DNA of 64,000 nt from Streptomyces albus subsp. albus. Lineage in GTDB: Bacteria; Actinomycetota; Actinomycetes; Streptomycetales; Streptomycetaceae. The translations under genes were made by a program, and so were the position numbers. This document shows positions 8,404 through 16,714 of this stretch, one piece after another (within the stretch, counting starts at the first letter, position 1; each line of letters opens with the position of its first letter). The stretch spans positions 1 through 64,000 of the forward strand of contig NZ_JODR01000018.1 in the NCBI RefSeq assembly GCF_000725885.1. Direction: 5' to 3'. The notes under the pieces are model-generated. The model was not told the origin of the DNA. It did no database searches and worked only from the letters and a program-made list of their open reading frames with translations.

Positions 8404-9933
8404 TCAGGGCACCCGGTGCTCGGGCGGCTCCTCGCCACGGCGCAGCCGGCTGCGCCGCTGCCCGTACCAGGCGTAGAGCACGACCCCCAGTGCCATCCAC
8501 GCCCCGAACCGCGCCCAGGTCTCCGCCGGCAGGTTGAGCATCAGCCACAGCGAGGCCAGCACCGACGCCAGCGGCAGCGCGGGAACCAGCGGAGTGCGGA
8601 AGGCGCGCGGCAGATCAGGCCGGGACCGCCGCAGGACGACGACGCCGAGCGCCACCACGATGAACGCGAAGAGCGTGCCGATGTTCACCAGCTCGGCCAG
8701 CTCCGAGATGCTGGTGCACCCCGCCAGCACGGCGACCACCACGCCCAGCAGCAGCGTCGAGCGGTACGGCGTACGGAAGCGCGGGTGCACCCGGGAGAAG
8801 ACCGGCGGCAGCAGCCCGTCCCGGCTCATCGCGAAGAACACCCGCGACTGGCCCAGCAGCAGGATCATGCACACGGTTGTCAGCCCGACCGCCGCCCCGA
8901 AACTGATCAGCCCGGCCCAGAACGGCTGCCCGACGGCCTTGAACGCGTCCGCCAGCGGAGCGTCCACCGTCAGCTCCGTGTACTTGCGCATCCCGGTGAC
9001 CACCAGCGAGACCGCCACGTACAGCACGGTGCAGATCGCCAGCGAGCCCAGGATGCCGCGCGGCATGTCACGCTGCGGGTCGCGGGTCTCCTCCGCGGCG
9101 GTGGCCACCACGTCGAAACCGATGAAGGCGAAGAAGACGACGGCCGCCGCGCTGAAGACGCCCAGTACACCGAAGGTGGTCGGCTGGTAGCCGGAGATCA
9201 GCTGGATCACCGGGGCCCGCAGCCCGCCGTCGCCGTCCGTGGTGCCCTGCGCAGGCGGGATGAAGGGGTCGAAGTTGTCGGCCGTGACGAAGAACGCCCC
9301 GGCGATGATGACCAGCAGCACCACGCCCACCTTGACGGCCACCACGGTCGAGGTCACCCGCGCCGACAGCTTCATCCCGGCCACCAGCACCGCCGTCAGC
9401 GCCAGCACCAGGACGCAGGCCAGCAGATCGAAGCCGAAACCGGTCTCCTCGCTGGTGCCCGACAGCCAGCTGGGCAGATGCCAGCCGATGCTGTCCAGCA
9501 GCGAGCGGACGTACCCCGACCAGCCGACCGCGACCACCGCGCAGCCCAGCGCCAGCTCCAGCAGCAGGTCCCAGCCGATGATCCAGGCCGACAGCTCGCC
9601 GAGCGAGGCGTAGGCGAAGGTGTAGGCCGAGCCCGCCACCGGCACGGTGGAGGCGAACTCGGCGTAGCAGAGCGCGGCCAGCGCGCACACCGCGCCGGCC
9701 ACGGCGAACGAGATGGCCACCGACGGGCCCGCCGTCGTCCTGGCGACCTGCCCGGTCAGCACGAAGATCCCGGTGCCGATGACCACACCGACCCCGAAGA
9801 CCGTCAGGTCGAGCGCCGTCAGCGAGCGGGTGAGCCCGCGCTCCGGATCGTCGGTGTCGAGGATCGACTCCTCCACCGATTTGGTACGCAACCACTGCCT
9901 GGGACCTCTGTGCCCGCCCGGCGCCACCGGCAT
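8404..9933 (-). CDS. APC-family amino acid permease (cationic amino acid transporter type)
   Basis: Polytopic inner-membrane transporter of 509 residues with about 12-14 hydrophobic segments. The APC consensus GVGVVIGTGIFVLTG is in the first membrane segment, and AGSAYTFAYASLGE and FFAFIGFDVVATAAEETRDPQRDMPRGI follow. The last two are typical of the CAT/YfnA-like subgroup that moves basic or branched amino acids. The ATG at 9931-9933 is preferred over upstream ATGs because GGAGG lies 7 nt before it. It is transcribed with the same orientation as the TetR gene upstream and ccr downstream, but with gaps of more than 100 nt, so co-transcription is unclear. Substrate unknown. Confidence 0.85.
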   Translation of the reverse strand: MPVAPGGHRGPRQWLRTKSVEESILDTDDPERGLTRSLTALDLTVFGVGVVIGTGIFVLTGQVARTTAGPSVAISFAVAGAVCALAALCYAEFASTVPVAGSAYTFAYASLGELSAWIIGWDLLLELALGCAVVAVGWSGYVRSLLDSIGWHLPSWLSGTSEETGFGFDLLACVLVLALTAVLVAGMKLSARVTSTVVAVKVGVVLLVIIAGAFFVTADNFDPFIPPAQGTTDGDGGLRAPVIQLISGYQPTTFGVLGVFSAAAVVFFAFIGFDVVATAAEETRDPQRDMPRGILGSLAICTVLYVAVSLVVTGMRKYTELTVDAPLADAFKAVGQPFWAGLISFGAAVGLTTVCMILLLGQSRVFFAMSRDGLLPPVFSRVHPRFRTPYRSTLLLGVVVAVLAGCTSISELAELVNIGTLFAFIVVALGVVVLRRSRPDLPRAFRTPLVPALPLASVLASLWLMLNLPAETWARFGAWMALGVVLYAWYGQRRSRLRRGEEPPEHRVP

Positions 9934-10061
9934 GCCGCACCTCCACATCGCCTGAAGACGCCATGGTTTCCGCTCCGCGTACCGGGAGCGGGCAGCGCGG
10001 GCGGGGCGGGGGCGCAATTCACCCGACTCCCTCGGCCCGGGGAGCCGGGCGGGGGCGGCAC

Positions 10062-10853
10062 TCAGCCCTTGCCGAGCGCCCGTTCGATCGTGGACATGAT
10101 CTCGCCCAGGGGCGCGTCCGTCCGGGCCACGGTCACCAGCACCTCGTCCCGGCGCTCCACCGTCGCCGCCGGCTGGCCGGACGCGGGCCGGTGCGCGCCG
10201 AAACCGGTGCCGAAGGTGCGCCGCACGATGGCGAAGGCATGGTCGAGCTGTGCCATCACATCGCCGGTACCGCCCGAGCGCAGCCAGCGCCGCAGCACGT
10301 GGTTGTGCGCGGTGACCACGGCGGAGGCCGCCACCTCGGCCAGCAGCGGCTCGTCGTAACCGCTCACCCCGTCGCGGTGCGCCTCCTCGTCGAAGTGGCC
10401 CAGCAGATAGCGGGTGAACAGCCGCTCGTAGCGGGCGACCGAGGCGATCTCCCGCTCCCGCAGCGCCGGCACCTCACGGGTGAGCTTGTACCGCTCCACA
10501 CTGCCCTTGGGGGAGGCCGCGTACATCTTCATGACTTCCTTGATGCCGCGGCACACCGTATCCAGCGGATGCTCGTGCGGCGGCGCCGCCTCCAGCACCG
10601 CCTGGGCCCGCACGAGGGTGTCGTCGTGGTCCGGGAAGATGGCCTCTTCCTTGGAGCGGAAGTGCCGGAAGAAGGTGCGCCGGGCGACCCCCGCGGTGGC
10701 GGCGATCTCATCCACCGTGGTCGCCTCGTAACCCTTCGTGGCGAAGAGCTCCATCGCCGCCGCGGCCAACTCCCGGCGCACCTTGAGGCGCTGGGTCGCG
10801 GCACCGTTCGCGCGGGGGCTGGTGGTACGGGAGTTCTTCTCGGGTTCTGGCAT
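10062..10853 (-). CDS. TetR/AcrR-family transcriptional regulator
   Basis: A 263-residue repressor-type protein. The N-terminal HTH is clear: TTVDEIAATAGVARRTFFRHF at about residues 45-65, preceded by RRELAAAAMELFATKGY. The C-terminal ligand domain is long for the family, and the last 40 residues are probably disordered. No good ribosome site precedes the ATG at 10851-10853, so the message may be leaderless. It lies between the 3-hydroxyacyl-CoA dehydrogenase gene and the permease gene, all read leftward. It is a reasonable candidate to control fatty-acyl/ethylmalonyl-CoA genes, but I found no specific operator. Confidence 0.85.
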   Translation of the reverse strand: MPEPEKNSRTTSPRANGAATQRLKVRRELAAAAMELFATKGYEATTVDEIAATAGVARRTFFRHFRSKEEAIFPDHDDTLVRAQAVLEAAPPHEHPLDTVCRGIKEVMKMYAASPKGSVERYKLTREVPALREREIASVARYERLFTRYLLGHFDEEAHRDGVSGYDEPLLAEVAASAVVTAHNHVLRRWLRSGGTGDVMAQLDHAFAIVRRTFGTGFGAHRPASGQPAATVERRDEVLVTVARTDAPLGEIMSTIERALGKG

Positions 10854-10942
10854 GTGGTGAACGTTACACGCCGTGACGGGATCGGGGGACGGGCCGCCGG
10901 ACGCCGGGTCCAGCAGCCCGCCCCACCCCGCCCACCCGCCGG

Positions 10943-12727
10943 TCACCGGCGTGCGTACTCGCGGAAACCGCGCCCGGTCTTCCTGCCCAGACAGCCGGCC
11001 GCCACCAGGTGTTCCAGCAGCGGCGCCGGGGCCAGGCCCGGGTCGCGGAACTCCTCGTGCAGCACCCGCTCGATGGCCAGCGACACATCGAGCCCCACCA
11101 CGTCCAGCAACTCGAAGGGGCCCATCGGATAGCCGCCGCCCAGCTTCATCGCGGCGTCGATGTCGTCGGGGGAGGCGTAGTGCTCCTGCACCATCTTGAC
11201 CGCGTTGTTGAGGTAGGGGAACAGCAGCGCGTTGACGATGAACCCCGCACGGTCGCCGCAGGCCACCGGGTGCTTGCCGATCGCCGCGCACACCTCGCGG
11301 ACGGTGGCGCGTACCTGATCGTCCGTCAGCACCGTGGTGACGACCTCCACCAGCTTCATGGCGGGCGCCGGGTTGAAGAAGTGCATCCCGATCACGTCCT
11401 GCGGCCGGGAGGTGGCCCGGGCGCAGGCGACCACCGGCAGCGAGGAGGTGGTGGTCGCCAGCACCGCACCCGGCCGGCAGACCGCGTCCAGACGTGCGAA
11501 CAGCCCCCGCTTGACGTCGAGGTCCTCGGCCACCGCCTCGATCACCAGGTCCACCTCGGCCAGCGCCGTCAGCTCACCGGCCGGGGCGATCCGTGCGAGA
11601 GCGGCCTGACGGTCCTCGGCCGTCATCCGCCCCTTGCGCACCGAGCGGTCCAGCGAGGCGGCCACCCGCTCCTTGGCCGCCCGCGCCTTGTCCGCGCTGC
11701 GCGCCACCAGCATCGTCGGGTACCCGGACCGGGCGAACACCTCGGCGATGCCGCCGGCCATCGTCCCCGAACCCACGACGCCCACCGCGGTGACGGGCCG
11801 GCCCGGTGTGCGCGGCGTGGCCGGATCGGGGGTGAGCGCGTCGGGCACCACCCTGGCGCTGCCCGGCCCGGCGTAGGTGTAGAAGCCGCGGCCGGACTTA
11901 CGGCCCGTCAGCCCCGCTTCGGACAGATGGCGCAGAACGGGTGCGGGGGCGTGCAGCCGGTCCCGGGACTGCGCGTACATGGCGTCCAGCACCGTGCGTG
12001 CCGTGTCGATCCCGATCAGATCGAGGAGGGCGAGCGGGCCCATCGGCAGACCGCACCCCAGTTTCATGGCGGAGTCGATGTCCTCGCGACTGGCGTAGCG
12101 CGCATCGTACATCGTGGCGGCCTGGTTCAGATAGCCGAACAGCAGTCCGTCCGCCACGAAGCCGGGACGGTCACCGACCGCTATCGGATCCTTGCCCAGT
12201 TCGCGCACCAGGGCGGTGACGGCGGCCACGGCCTGCGGCGCGGTCAGCACGGAGGAGACGATCTCGACGAGCTTCATCGCGGGCGCCGGGTTGAAGAAGT
12301 GCAGCCCCAGGACGCGTTCGGGCCGGTCGGAGTCGGCTGCCAGCCTGGTCACGGACAGCGCGTTGGTACCGGTGGCCAGAATGGTCTCCGGTTTGACGAC
12401 GGCGTCCAGCGCCGCGAACACCTGGCACTTGGTGTCGTAGTCCTCGGGCACCACCTCGATCACCAGATCGGCCTCGGCCGCCGCCTCGCACCCCGGGTGG
12501 GTGCGGAAGTGCGACAGCACCTCCTGACGCTCGCTCTGTGTCATCCGGCCGCGCTCCACCGAGCGCGCCGTGGAGGACTCCAGCGCGGCAACGGCCCGCC
12601 GCGCGGCTGCTTCGTTCGTGTCAATGCCGATGACCTCTCGCCCGGCGCGGGCGAGAATGTCGACGATGCCGGTGCCCATCGTGCCGAGGCCGACGACGGC
12701 GATCGTGCGCAGGGGAGGACGGTCCAT
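10943..12727 (-). CDS. Duplicated 3-hydroxyacyl-CoA (3-hydroxybutyryl-CoA) dehydrogenase
   Basis: NAD(P)-dependent oxidation or reduction of 3-hydroxyacyl-CoA. The 594-residue protein is two complete HBD copies in tandem. Each has a Rossmann GxGxM motif (GLGTMG near residue 14; GSGTMAGG near residue 315), HFFNPAPAMKLVE, and the C-terminal GRKxGRGF helix. Single HBD enzymes are about 280 residues, so this is an internal fusion, common in Streptomyces. The two copies have diverged but both keep the catalytic His-Asn region. It could feed crotonyl-CoA synthesis for the neighbouring ccr operon. A 358-nt region separates it from the divergent HEAT gene. Confidence 0.9.
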   Translation of the reverse strand: MDRPPLRTIAVVGLGTMGTGIVDILARAGREVIGIDTNEAAARRAVAALESSTARSVERGRMTQSERQEVLSHFRTHPGCEAAAEADLVIEVVPEDYDTKCQVFAALDAVVKPETILATGTNALSVTRLAADSDRPERVLGLHFFNPAPAMKLVEIVSSVLTAPQAVAAVTALVRELGKDPIAVGDRPGFVADGLLFGYLNQAATMYDARYASREDIDSAMKLGCGLPMGPLALLDLIGIDTARTVLDAMYAQSRDRLHAPAPVLRHLSEAGLTGRKSGRGFYTYAGPGSARVVPDALTPDPATPRTPGRPVTAVGVVGSGTMAGGIAEVFARSGYPTMLVARSADKARAAKERVAASLDRSVRKGRMTAEDRQAALARIAPAGELTALAEVDLVIEAVAEDLDVKRGLFARLDAVCRPGAVLATTTSSLPVVACARATSRPQDVIGMHFFNPAPAMKLVEVVTTVLTDDQVRATVREVCAAIGKHPVACGDRAGFIVNALLFPYLNNAVKMVQEHYASPDDIDAAMKLGGGYPMGPFELLDVVGLDVSLAIERVLHEEFRDPGLAPAPLLEHLVAAGCLGRKTGRGFREYARR

Positions 12728-13034
12728 CAGGGGACTCCAGAGGATGTGACACAGGCCCCCGAGGGGGCGCGGCTGATGAGGGTGAGGGTTTCGTGCACTA
12801 CCGGGCGCGCGTGCGTACGGGCGCGCGGGGCAGGGGAGTTACCGGTCACGCCCCGTGGCGCGGCCCTGTCCCGGGGCCCGTTCGCGGGGCGGTCCCTGCG
12901 GGCCGCACACGGCGCTGCGCGTGCCGTGCCCGCTGCCGAACCGACGTCACTCTCGGCGGTCGCGTCACCGAACCGCCTGAGCGGGGATACCGCTCTGATG
13001 AGCACCGTAACTCGTGGGTAACCAGAAAGCCAGG

Positions 13035-13052
13035 GGTAGAACCTCTTCTACC
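13035..13052. promoter_or_regulatory. Palindrome GGTAGAA-N4-TTCTACC upstream of the HEAT gene
   Basis: A perfect 7-bp inverted repeat with a 4-bp centre, ending 33 nt before the GTG of the HEAT-repeat gene. Its position and symmetry fit a repressor operator or a 5'-leader hairpin. The rest of the 12728-13085 intergenic region shows no gene; it must hold divergent promoters. Confidence 0.35.
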
Positions 13053-13085
13053 GTCGTGGAACTCAGCACGTGAGGGGGAGCCGGA

Positions 13086-13670
13086 GTGGGCGACGCGTTC
13101 CGAGCGCTGATCGACCGTGTGCGGCCCGAGGCCGATCCCGTCGAGTACGCACGGCTGGTCACGCTGGCCAGGCAGCGCAGTACGGAGGCGCGCGACCAGC
13201 TCGCCGCCGTGCTCGTGGAGAGCGGACGGCCGTTGTGGGCCCGTGAGATCGCGGCGTTCGCGCTGGGCAGCGCCGGCGACCGCCGGGCCTTCGAGACGCT
13301 CGTCTTCATGCTCAACTACCGGGACCCGGTCCGCTGCGCCAGCGCCGCGCACGCCCTGGAGCGGCTGCGCGACCCCAGGACCGCCAAGGCCGCGGCGGCA
13401 CTGGCCACCAACGAACTGCGCACCGCCTACGCGCTCTACCCCGTCCGTCTGCTGACGGCACTGCGTGCCCCCGAGTCGGTGCCCACCCTCATCAACGTCC
13501 TCCAGCGACTGCTGATCGGACCGCTGCACTACTGGCCGATCGCCGAGGCGTGCGTGGTGGGGCTGGGCGCACTCGGCGACAAACGCGCCGTCCCCGTGCT
13601 CGACGCCGCCGCCGAGCACCACCGGCTGTGCCCCTCCGCCAAAGCGGCGCTCGCCCGGATACCCAGCTGA
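13086..13670 (+). CDS. HEAT-repeat domain protein
   Basis: A 194-residue soluble protein built from helical repeats. Helix pairs such as GDRRAFETLVFMLNYRDPVRCASAAHALERLRDPRTAKAAAAL show the Asp/Arg spacing of PBS-lyase-type HEAT repeats; about four to five repeats are visible between residues 45 and 190. Such proteins act as scaffolds or protein-binding modules; no catalytic motif is present. Start is GTG at 13086 with GAGGGGGAGC upstream. Function unknown; it is not clearly linked to its neighbours. Confidence 0.8.
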   Translation: MGDAFRALIDRVRPEADPVEYARLVTLARQRSTEARDQLAAVLVESGRPLWAREIAAFALGSAGDRRAFETLVFMLNYRDPVRCASAAHALERLRDPRTAKAAAALATNELRTAYALYPVRLLTALRAPESVPTLINVLQRLLIGPLHYWPIAEACVVGLGALGDKRAVPVLDAAAEHHRLCPSAKAALARIPS

Positions 13671-13745
13671 GATTCCCGTCTGCCGAGTTGAGATCCCCGT
13701 GGAAATCCGACGCAGGATGTCCGGTATCCCCGGCAGATTGGCCGC

Positions 13746-14285
13746 ATGACGACGCAAGCACAGCGCACGGAGCAGGGCATCAACTGGTCGGGGTTCCACA
13801 CCGCCCAGCCCGACTTCGCCGCCCAGGTGGAAGAGCGCTTCCGCCGCTACACCCACCACGTCCTGGCCACCCTGCGCAAGGACGGCTCACCCCGCCTGAC
13901 GGGGCTGGAGGTGGACTTCCGGGAGGGGGAGCTGTGGCTCGGCATGATGCCGAACTCCCTCAAGGCCCTCGACCTGCGGCGGGACAACCGGTTCGCCCTG
14001 TACGCCAACCCCGGGAGCGGGACGGAGATGGACGGGGGTGACGTGCGGGTCTCGGGACGCGCCGTGGAGGTCACGGACCCCGCGGAGCTGGCCCGCTGGG
14101 CCGCGGGGGCGCCGGACGGCGTTCCCGACCAGTTCCACCTCTTCCGGTCCCAGGTCGAGGAGGTGGTGAGGATCTCCGTCGAGGGCGAGGAGATCGTCTT
14201 CCGCACCTGGCGGCCGTCCGGTCCGCTGCGCATCATCCGGCGGGGCAACGACGACGCGCCGCCCCGCGAGGAGACCGCCGGCTGA
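13746..14285 (+). CDS. Pyridoxamine 5'-phosphate oxidase-like FMN-binding protein
   Basis: A 179-residue split-barrel protein. VLATLRKDGSPRLTGLEVDF near residues 39-58 and ELWLGMMPNSLKALDLRRDNRFAL are typical of the PPOX/F420- or FMN-binding flavin family, and GGDVRVSGRAVEV follows. It is probably a flavin- or F420-dependent reductase, or a haem or flavin carrier; the vitamin B6 role is unlikely for this subfamily. Start ATG 13746. It ends 3 nt before the convergent hpnR-like gene, so there is almost no room for a terminator. Confidence 0.82.
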   Translation: MTTQAQRTEQGINWSGFHTAQPDFAAQVEERFRRYTHHVLATLRKDGSPRLTGLEVDFREGELWLGMMPNSLKALDLRRDNRFALYANPGSGTEMDGGDVRVSGRAVEVTDPAELARWAAGAPDGVPDQFHLFRSQVEEVVRISVEGEEIVFRTWRPSGPLRIIRRGNDDAPPREETAG

Positions 14286-14288
14286 CCG

Positions 14289-16130
14289 CTACTGCCCCGA
14301 CGCGGAGCCGGCTCCGGCCGCCCCGCCCCCGGTACCGGTTCCGTCCCCGGCTGCGGTCCCGGTGGTGGTGCCGGTCCCGGATCCCGTGCCGGCCCCGGTT
14401 TCCGTGCTGTTCCCGGCTGCGGTGCCTGCCCCGGCTCCCGTGCCGGCCCCGGTGCCGGTGGTGCTGCCCGTGCCGGGTCCGGTGGCGGCTGCGGTCTCCG
14501 TCGCGGCGCCGGTGGTGGCCGCGGGCTCCGCACTGGTTCCGCCTCCGGCCACAGGATCCGCCCCGGCCCCGGCCGTAACCCCCGCCCCGCCACCGGCCGG
14601 TGTCTCCGTCCCGCCCCCGGCCGGGGCCTGCGCCCCGGCTCCCGCCCGGGGGCGGCTGCCGCTCCGGCCGATGGTGTGGACGAACAGTTCCTTGCGCCCG
14701 GGCGCCGCCGTACGGCGCTCGGGCAGCGGCAGCTCGTAGCGGACCGGACGCGCGTGGTCGGAGAACTGCCGGTTCGCGTTGTAGACCCGGCTGAACTTCC
14801 ACAGCATCCGCGCGAAGTTGGTCTGGCCGCGCGCCAGATGGCGGCCCAGGATGCCCAGGGCGCCCACGGCCGTGCGCAGCCCCAGGTGCTTGCGGTTGAT
14901 GACGGCCTGGGTGCGCACCAGCTCCCGGTAGAACTGCTCCAGCGGCAAGCGGGTGGGCACCACGGCGTGCTGGATGTCGAAGAGGCGGTAGTCCCGGGTG
15001 GTGAGCTGCCGGCTCTCGGTGTGCCACACCTCCGTGCCCGGGTACGGCGTCATCACCGTCAGGTGCACGATCTCGGGCACCGCCATGGCGAACTCGCGCA
15101 CCAGACGGAACTGCTCCTCGTCCCAGCCCGGATCGACGATCAGGTTGATCGCCACGCTGATGCCCAGCCGGCGTGCCGTCTCCAGTGCCTTGAAGTTCTC
15201 GTCCGGGCTGATGCGCTTGCGGAACTGGTCCAGCCCGTCGGCGTCGAGCGCCTCCATGCCGAGGAACATGTAGCGCAGCCCCAGCCTGGTCCAGCGTTCG
15301 AAGACCTCCTCGTTGCGCAGCAGCACGTCCGCGCGGGTCTCCAGGTAGTACTGCTTGCGGATGTTGCGCCGCTCCAGTTCGGCGGCGATGCCGTGGCCGT
15401 GGTCCGGTTTGATGAAGGCGACGTCGTCGACGATGAAGACGTTGGGCTCCCGGATGGACGCCATCTCCTCGGCTGCCGCCTCGGGCGCGGCCCGCCGGTA
15501 GCTGCGTCCGTAGAACGTCCAGGCCGAGCAGAAGGAGCAGTCCCACGGGCAGCCGCGGGTGAACTCGATGGAGGCGCAGGGGTCCAGCTCGCCGATGAAA
15601 TAGCGGTTGCGGCGGCGCATCAGATCACGGGCGGGGCGGGGGGAGTCGATGCTCTCCAGCATCCTCGGCGCGGGGCCCCGGCCCTGAGCCGTCACCACCC
15701 CGGGGACGGTGTGCGCGGCGTCGTCCGGCACCGCCTCCAGCAGGGGGACGACGACCGTCTCGCCCTCGCCGCGGGCGATCGCGTCCACCGCGCCCTCGGC
15801 CTGTTCGAGCACGTGATCGCCGACGAAGGAGACGCTGTGGCCCCCGAAGAAGACGAAGCAGCCGGGGGACGCGGCCTTGGCACGGTGGGCGATCTCGATG
15901 GCCTCGGGGATGTTGGCCAGGTAGTTGAGGGAGATGCCGAGCGCCTCGGGCTGGAAGGAGCGCAGCTCACGGTCGAGCAGCTTGTGCGAGAGCACCTGCA
16001 GATCGACCACCCGCACCGTGTGTCCCGCGTCGCGGGCCGCCGCGGCGACCCGTTCCAGCCCCAGCGGCTCCAGGCGGAGAAAGATCTCCGAGTACATCAA
16101 CGCGCTTGGGTGGACCAGCAACAGGCGCAT
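14289..16130 (-). CDS. hpnR: Probable hopanoid C-3 methylase, B12-binding radical SAM enzyme
   Basis: 613 residues. The N-terminal cobalamin-binding domain (about 1-150) begins MRLLLVHPSALMYSEIFLRLEP. The radical SAM domain carries RGCPWDCSFCSAWTFYGRSY, with a CxxxCxxC cluster motif, and IVDDVAF and FLGMEAL follow. These stretches closely resemble HpnR, which methylates hopanoids at C-3. The last roughly 125 residues are a repetitive Gly/Thr/Ala tail (GTGTGTTTGTAAG-like), absent from ordinary HpnR. No squalene-hopene cyclase gene lies in the window. The family (B12 radical SAM) is certain; the hopanoid substrate is from sequence memory. Start ATG 16130. Confidence 0.78.
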   Translation of the reverse strand: MRLLLVHPSALMYSEIFLRLEPLGLERVAAAARDAGHTVRVVDLQVLSHKLLDRELRSFQPEALGISLNYLANIPEAIEIAHRAKAASPGCFVFFGGHSVSFVGDHVLEQAEGAVDAIARGEGETVVVPLLEAVPDDAAHTVPGVVTAQGRGPAPRMLESIDSPRPARDLMRRRNRYFIGELDPCASIEFTRGCPWDCSFCSAWTFYGRSYRRAAPEAAAEEMASIREPNVFIVDDVAFIKPDHGHGIAAELERRNIRKQYYLETRADVLLRNEEVFERWTRLGLRYMFLGMEALDADGLDQFRKRISPDENFKALETARRLGISVAINLIVDPGWDEEQFRLVREFAMAVPEIVHLTVMTPYPGTEVWHTESRQLTTRDYRLFDIQHAVVPTRLPLEQFYRELVRTQAVINRKHLGLRTAVGALGILGRHLARGQTNFARMLWKFSRVYNANRQFSDHARPVRYELPLPERRTAAPGRKELFVHTIGRSGSRPRAGAGAQAPAGGGTETPAGGGAGVTAGAGADPVAGGGTSAEPAATTGAATETAAATGPGTGSTTGTGAGTGAGAGTAAGNSTETGAGTGSGTGTTTGTAAGDGTGTGGGAAGAGSASGQ

Positions 16131-16235
16131 ACGGGCGCTCCAGATCTCCAGGGCAAGGCGGTCGGCGAACGGACGTGGCCAGGGACGTTGCCCCTTCGAC
16201 GCACATTATCCGCCTACCGCCCTTCCGTCCTGAGA

Positions 16236-16270
16236 CACGCCGTTTCGCGGCTTGTGCCCGAAACGGCGTG
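16236..16270 (-). terminator. Strong hairpin downstream of ridA
   Basis: CACGCCGTTTCG (16236-16247) pairs over all 12 bases with CGAAACGGCGTG (16259-16270) around an 11-nt loop. It begins 18 nt after the ridA stop on the minus strand and lies upstream of the hpnR-like gene, so it probably separates the two transcripts. Confidence 0.6.
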
Positions 16271-16288
16271 GACGGGAGCGCCCTGGCG

Positions 16289-16702
16289 TCAGCTGCGCTC
16301 GGTGGTGCCGGGCAGTACGGCGAGCGCCTCGATCTCGATCAGGAGTTCGGGCCGGACGAGTCCGGCCACCTGTACCGCACTGCACGCCGGCAGCCGGTCG
16401 GCGTCCAGATAGGTGTCCCGCACGGCCCGCAGCGCGGGCATCACCGACAGATCGGTGACGAAGAACGTGAACTTCATGACGTCGGCGAACGTGGCGCCGG
16501 CCGCCTGGAGGCAGCGCTCCAGATTGGCGAACACCTGCTTGGCCTGCGCCGTCGGGTCCCCCTCGCCGACGACCCGGCCGTCGGCGTCGAGCGCCACCTG
16601 GCCGGAGACCGCCACGAGCCGGCCCTCGCCCAGGACGGCGTGGCTGAAGCCGTTGCCGGGAGCGAGGCCCGCGGGAGTGGTGAGATGAGTGAGCGATGAC
16701 AT
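16289..16702 (-). CDS. RidA/YjgF/YER057c/UK114-family protein
   Basis: A 137-residue trimeric deaminase-fold protein. The family hydrolyses reactive enamine/imine intermediates released by PLP enzymes. Visible family features are GFSHAVLGEGRLVAVSGQVALDADG, NLERCLQAAGATFADVMKFTFFVTD and IEIEALAVLP. The Arg typical of active RidA is replaced around position 109 (SAVQVAGLVRPE), so this may be a Rid2/Rid6-type paralogue. Start ATG 16702. It follows the radical SAM gene by 12 nt in the same direction and may be its operon partner. Confidence 0.88.
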   Translation of the reverse strand: MSSLTHLTTPAGLAPGNGFSHAVLGEGRLVAVSGQVALDADGRVVGEGDPTAQAKQVFANLERCLQAAGATFADVMKFTFFVTDLSVMPALRAVRDTYLDADRLPACSAVQVAGLVRPELLIEIEALAVLPGTTERS

Positions 16703-16714
16703 GCGGGCATGTTT

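Noticed and set aside
14362..14739. A plus-strand Pro/Val repeat frame opposite the hpnR tail
   Set aside because: It is the complement of the Gly/Thr tail codons. The radical SAM frame continues through it without a stop.
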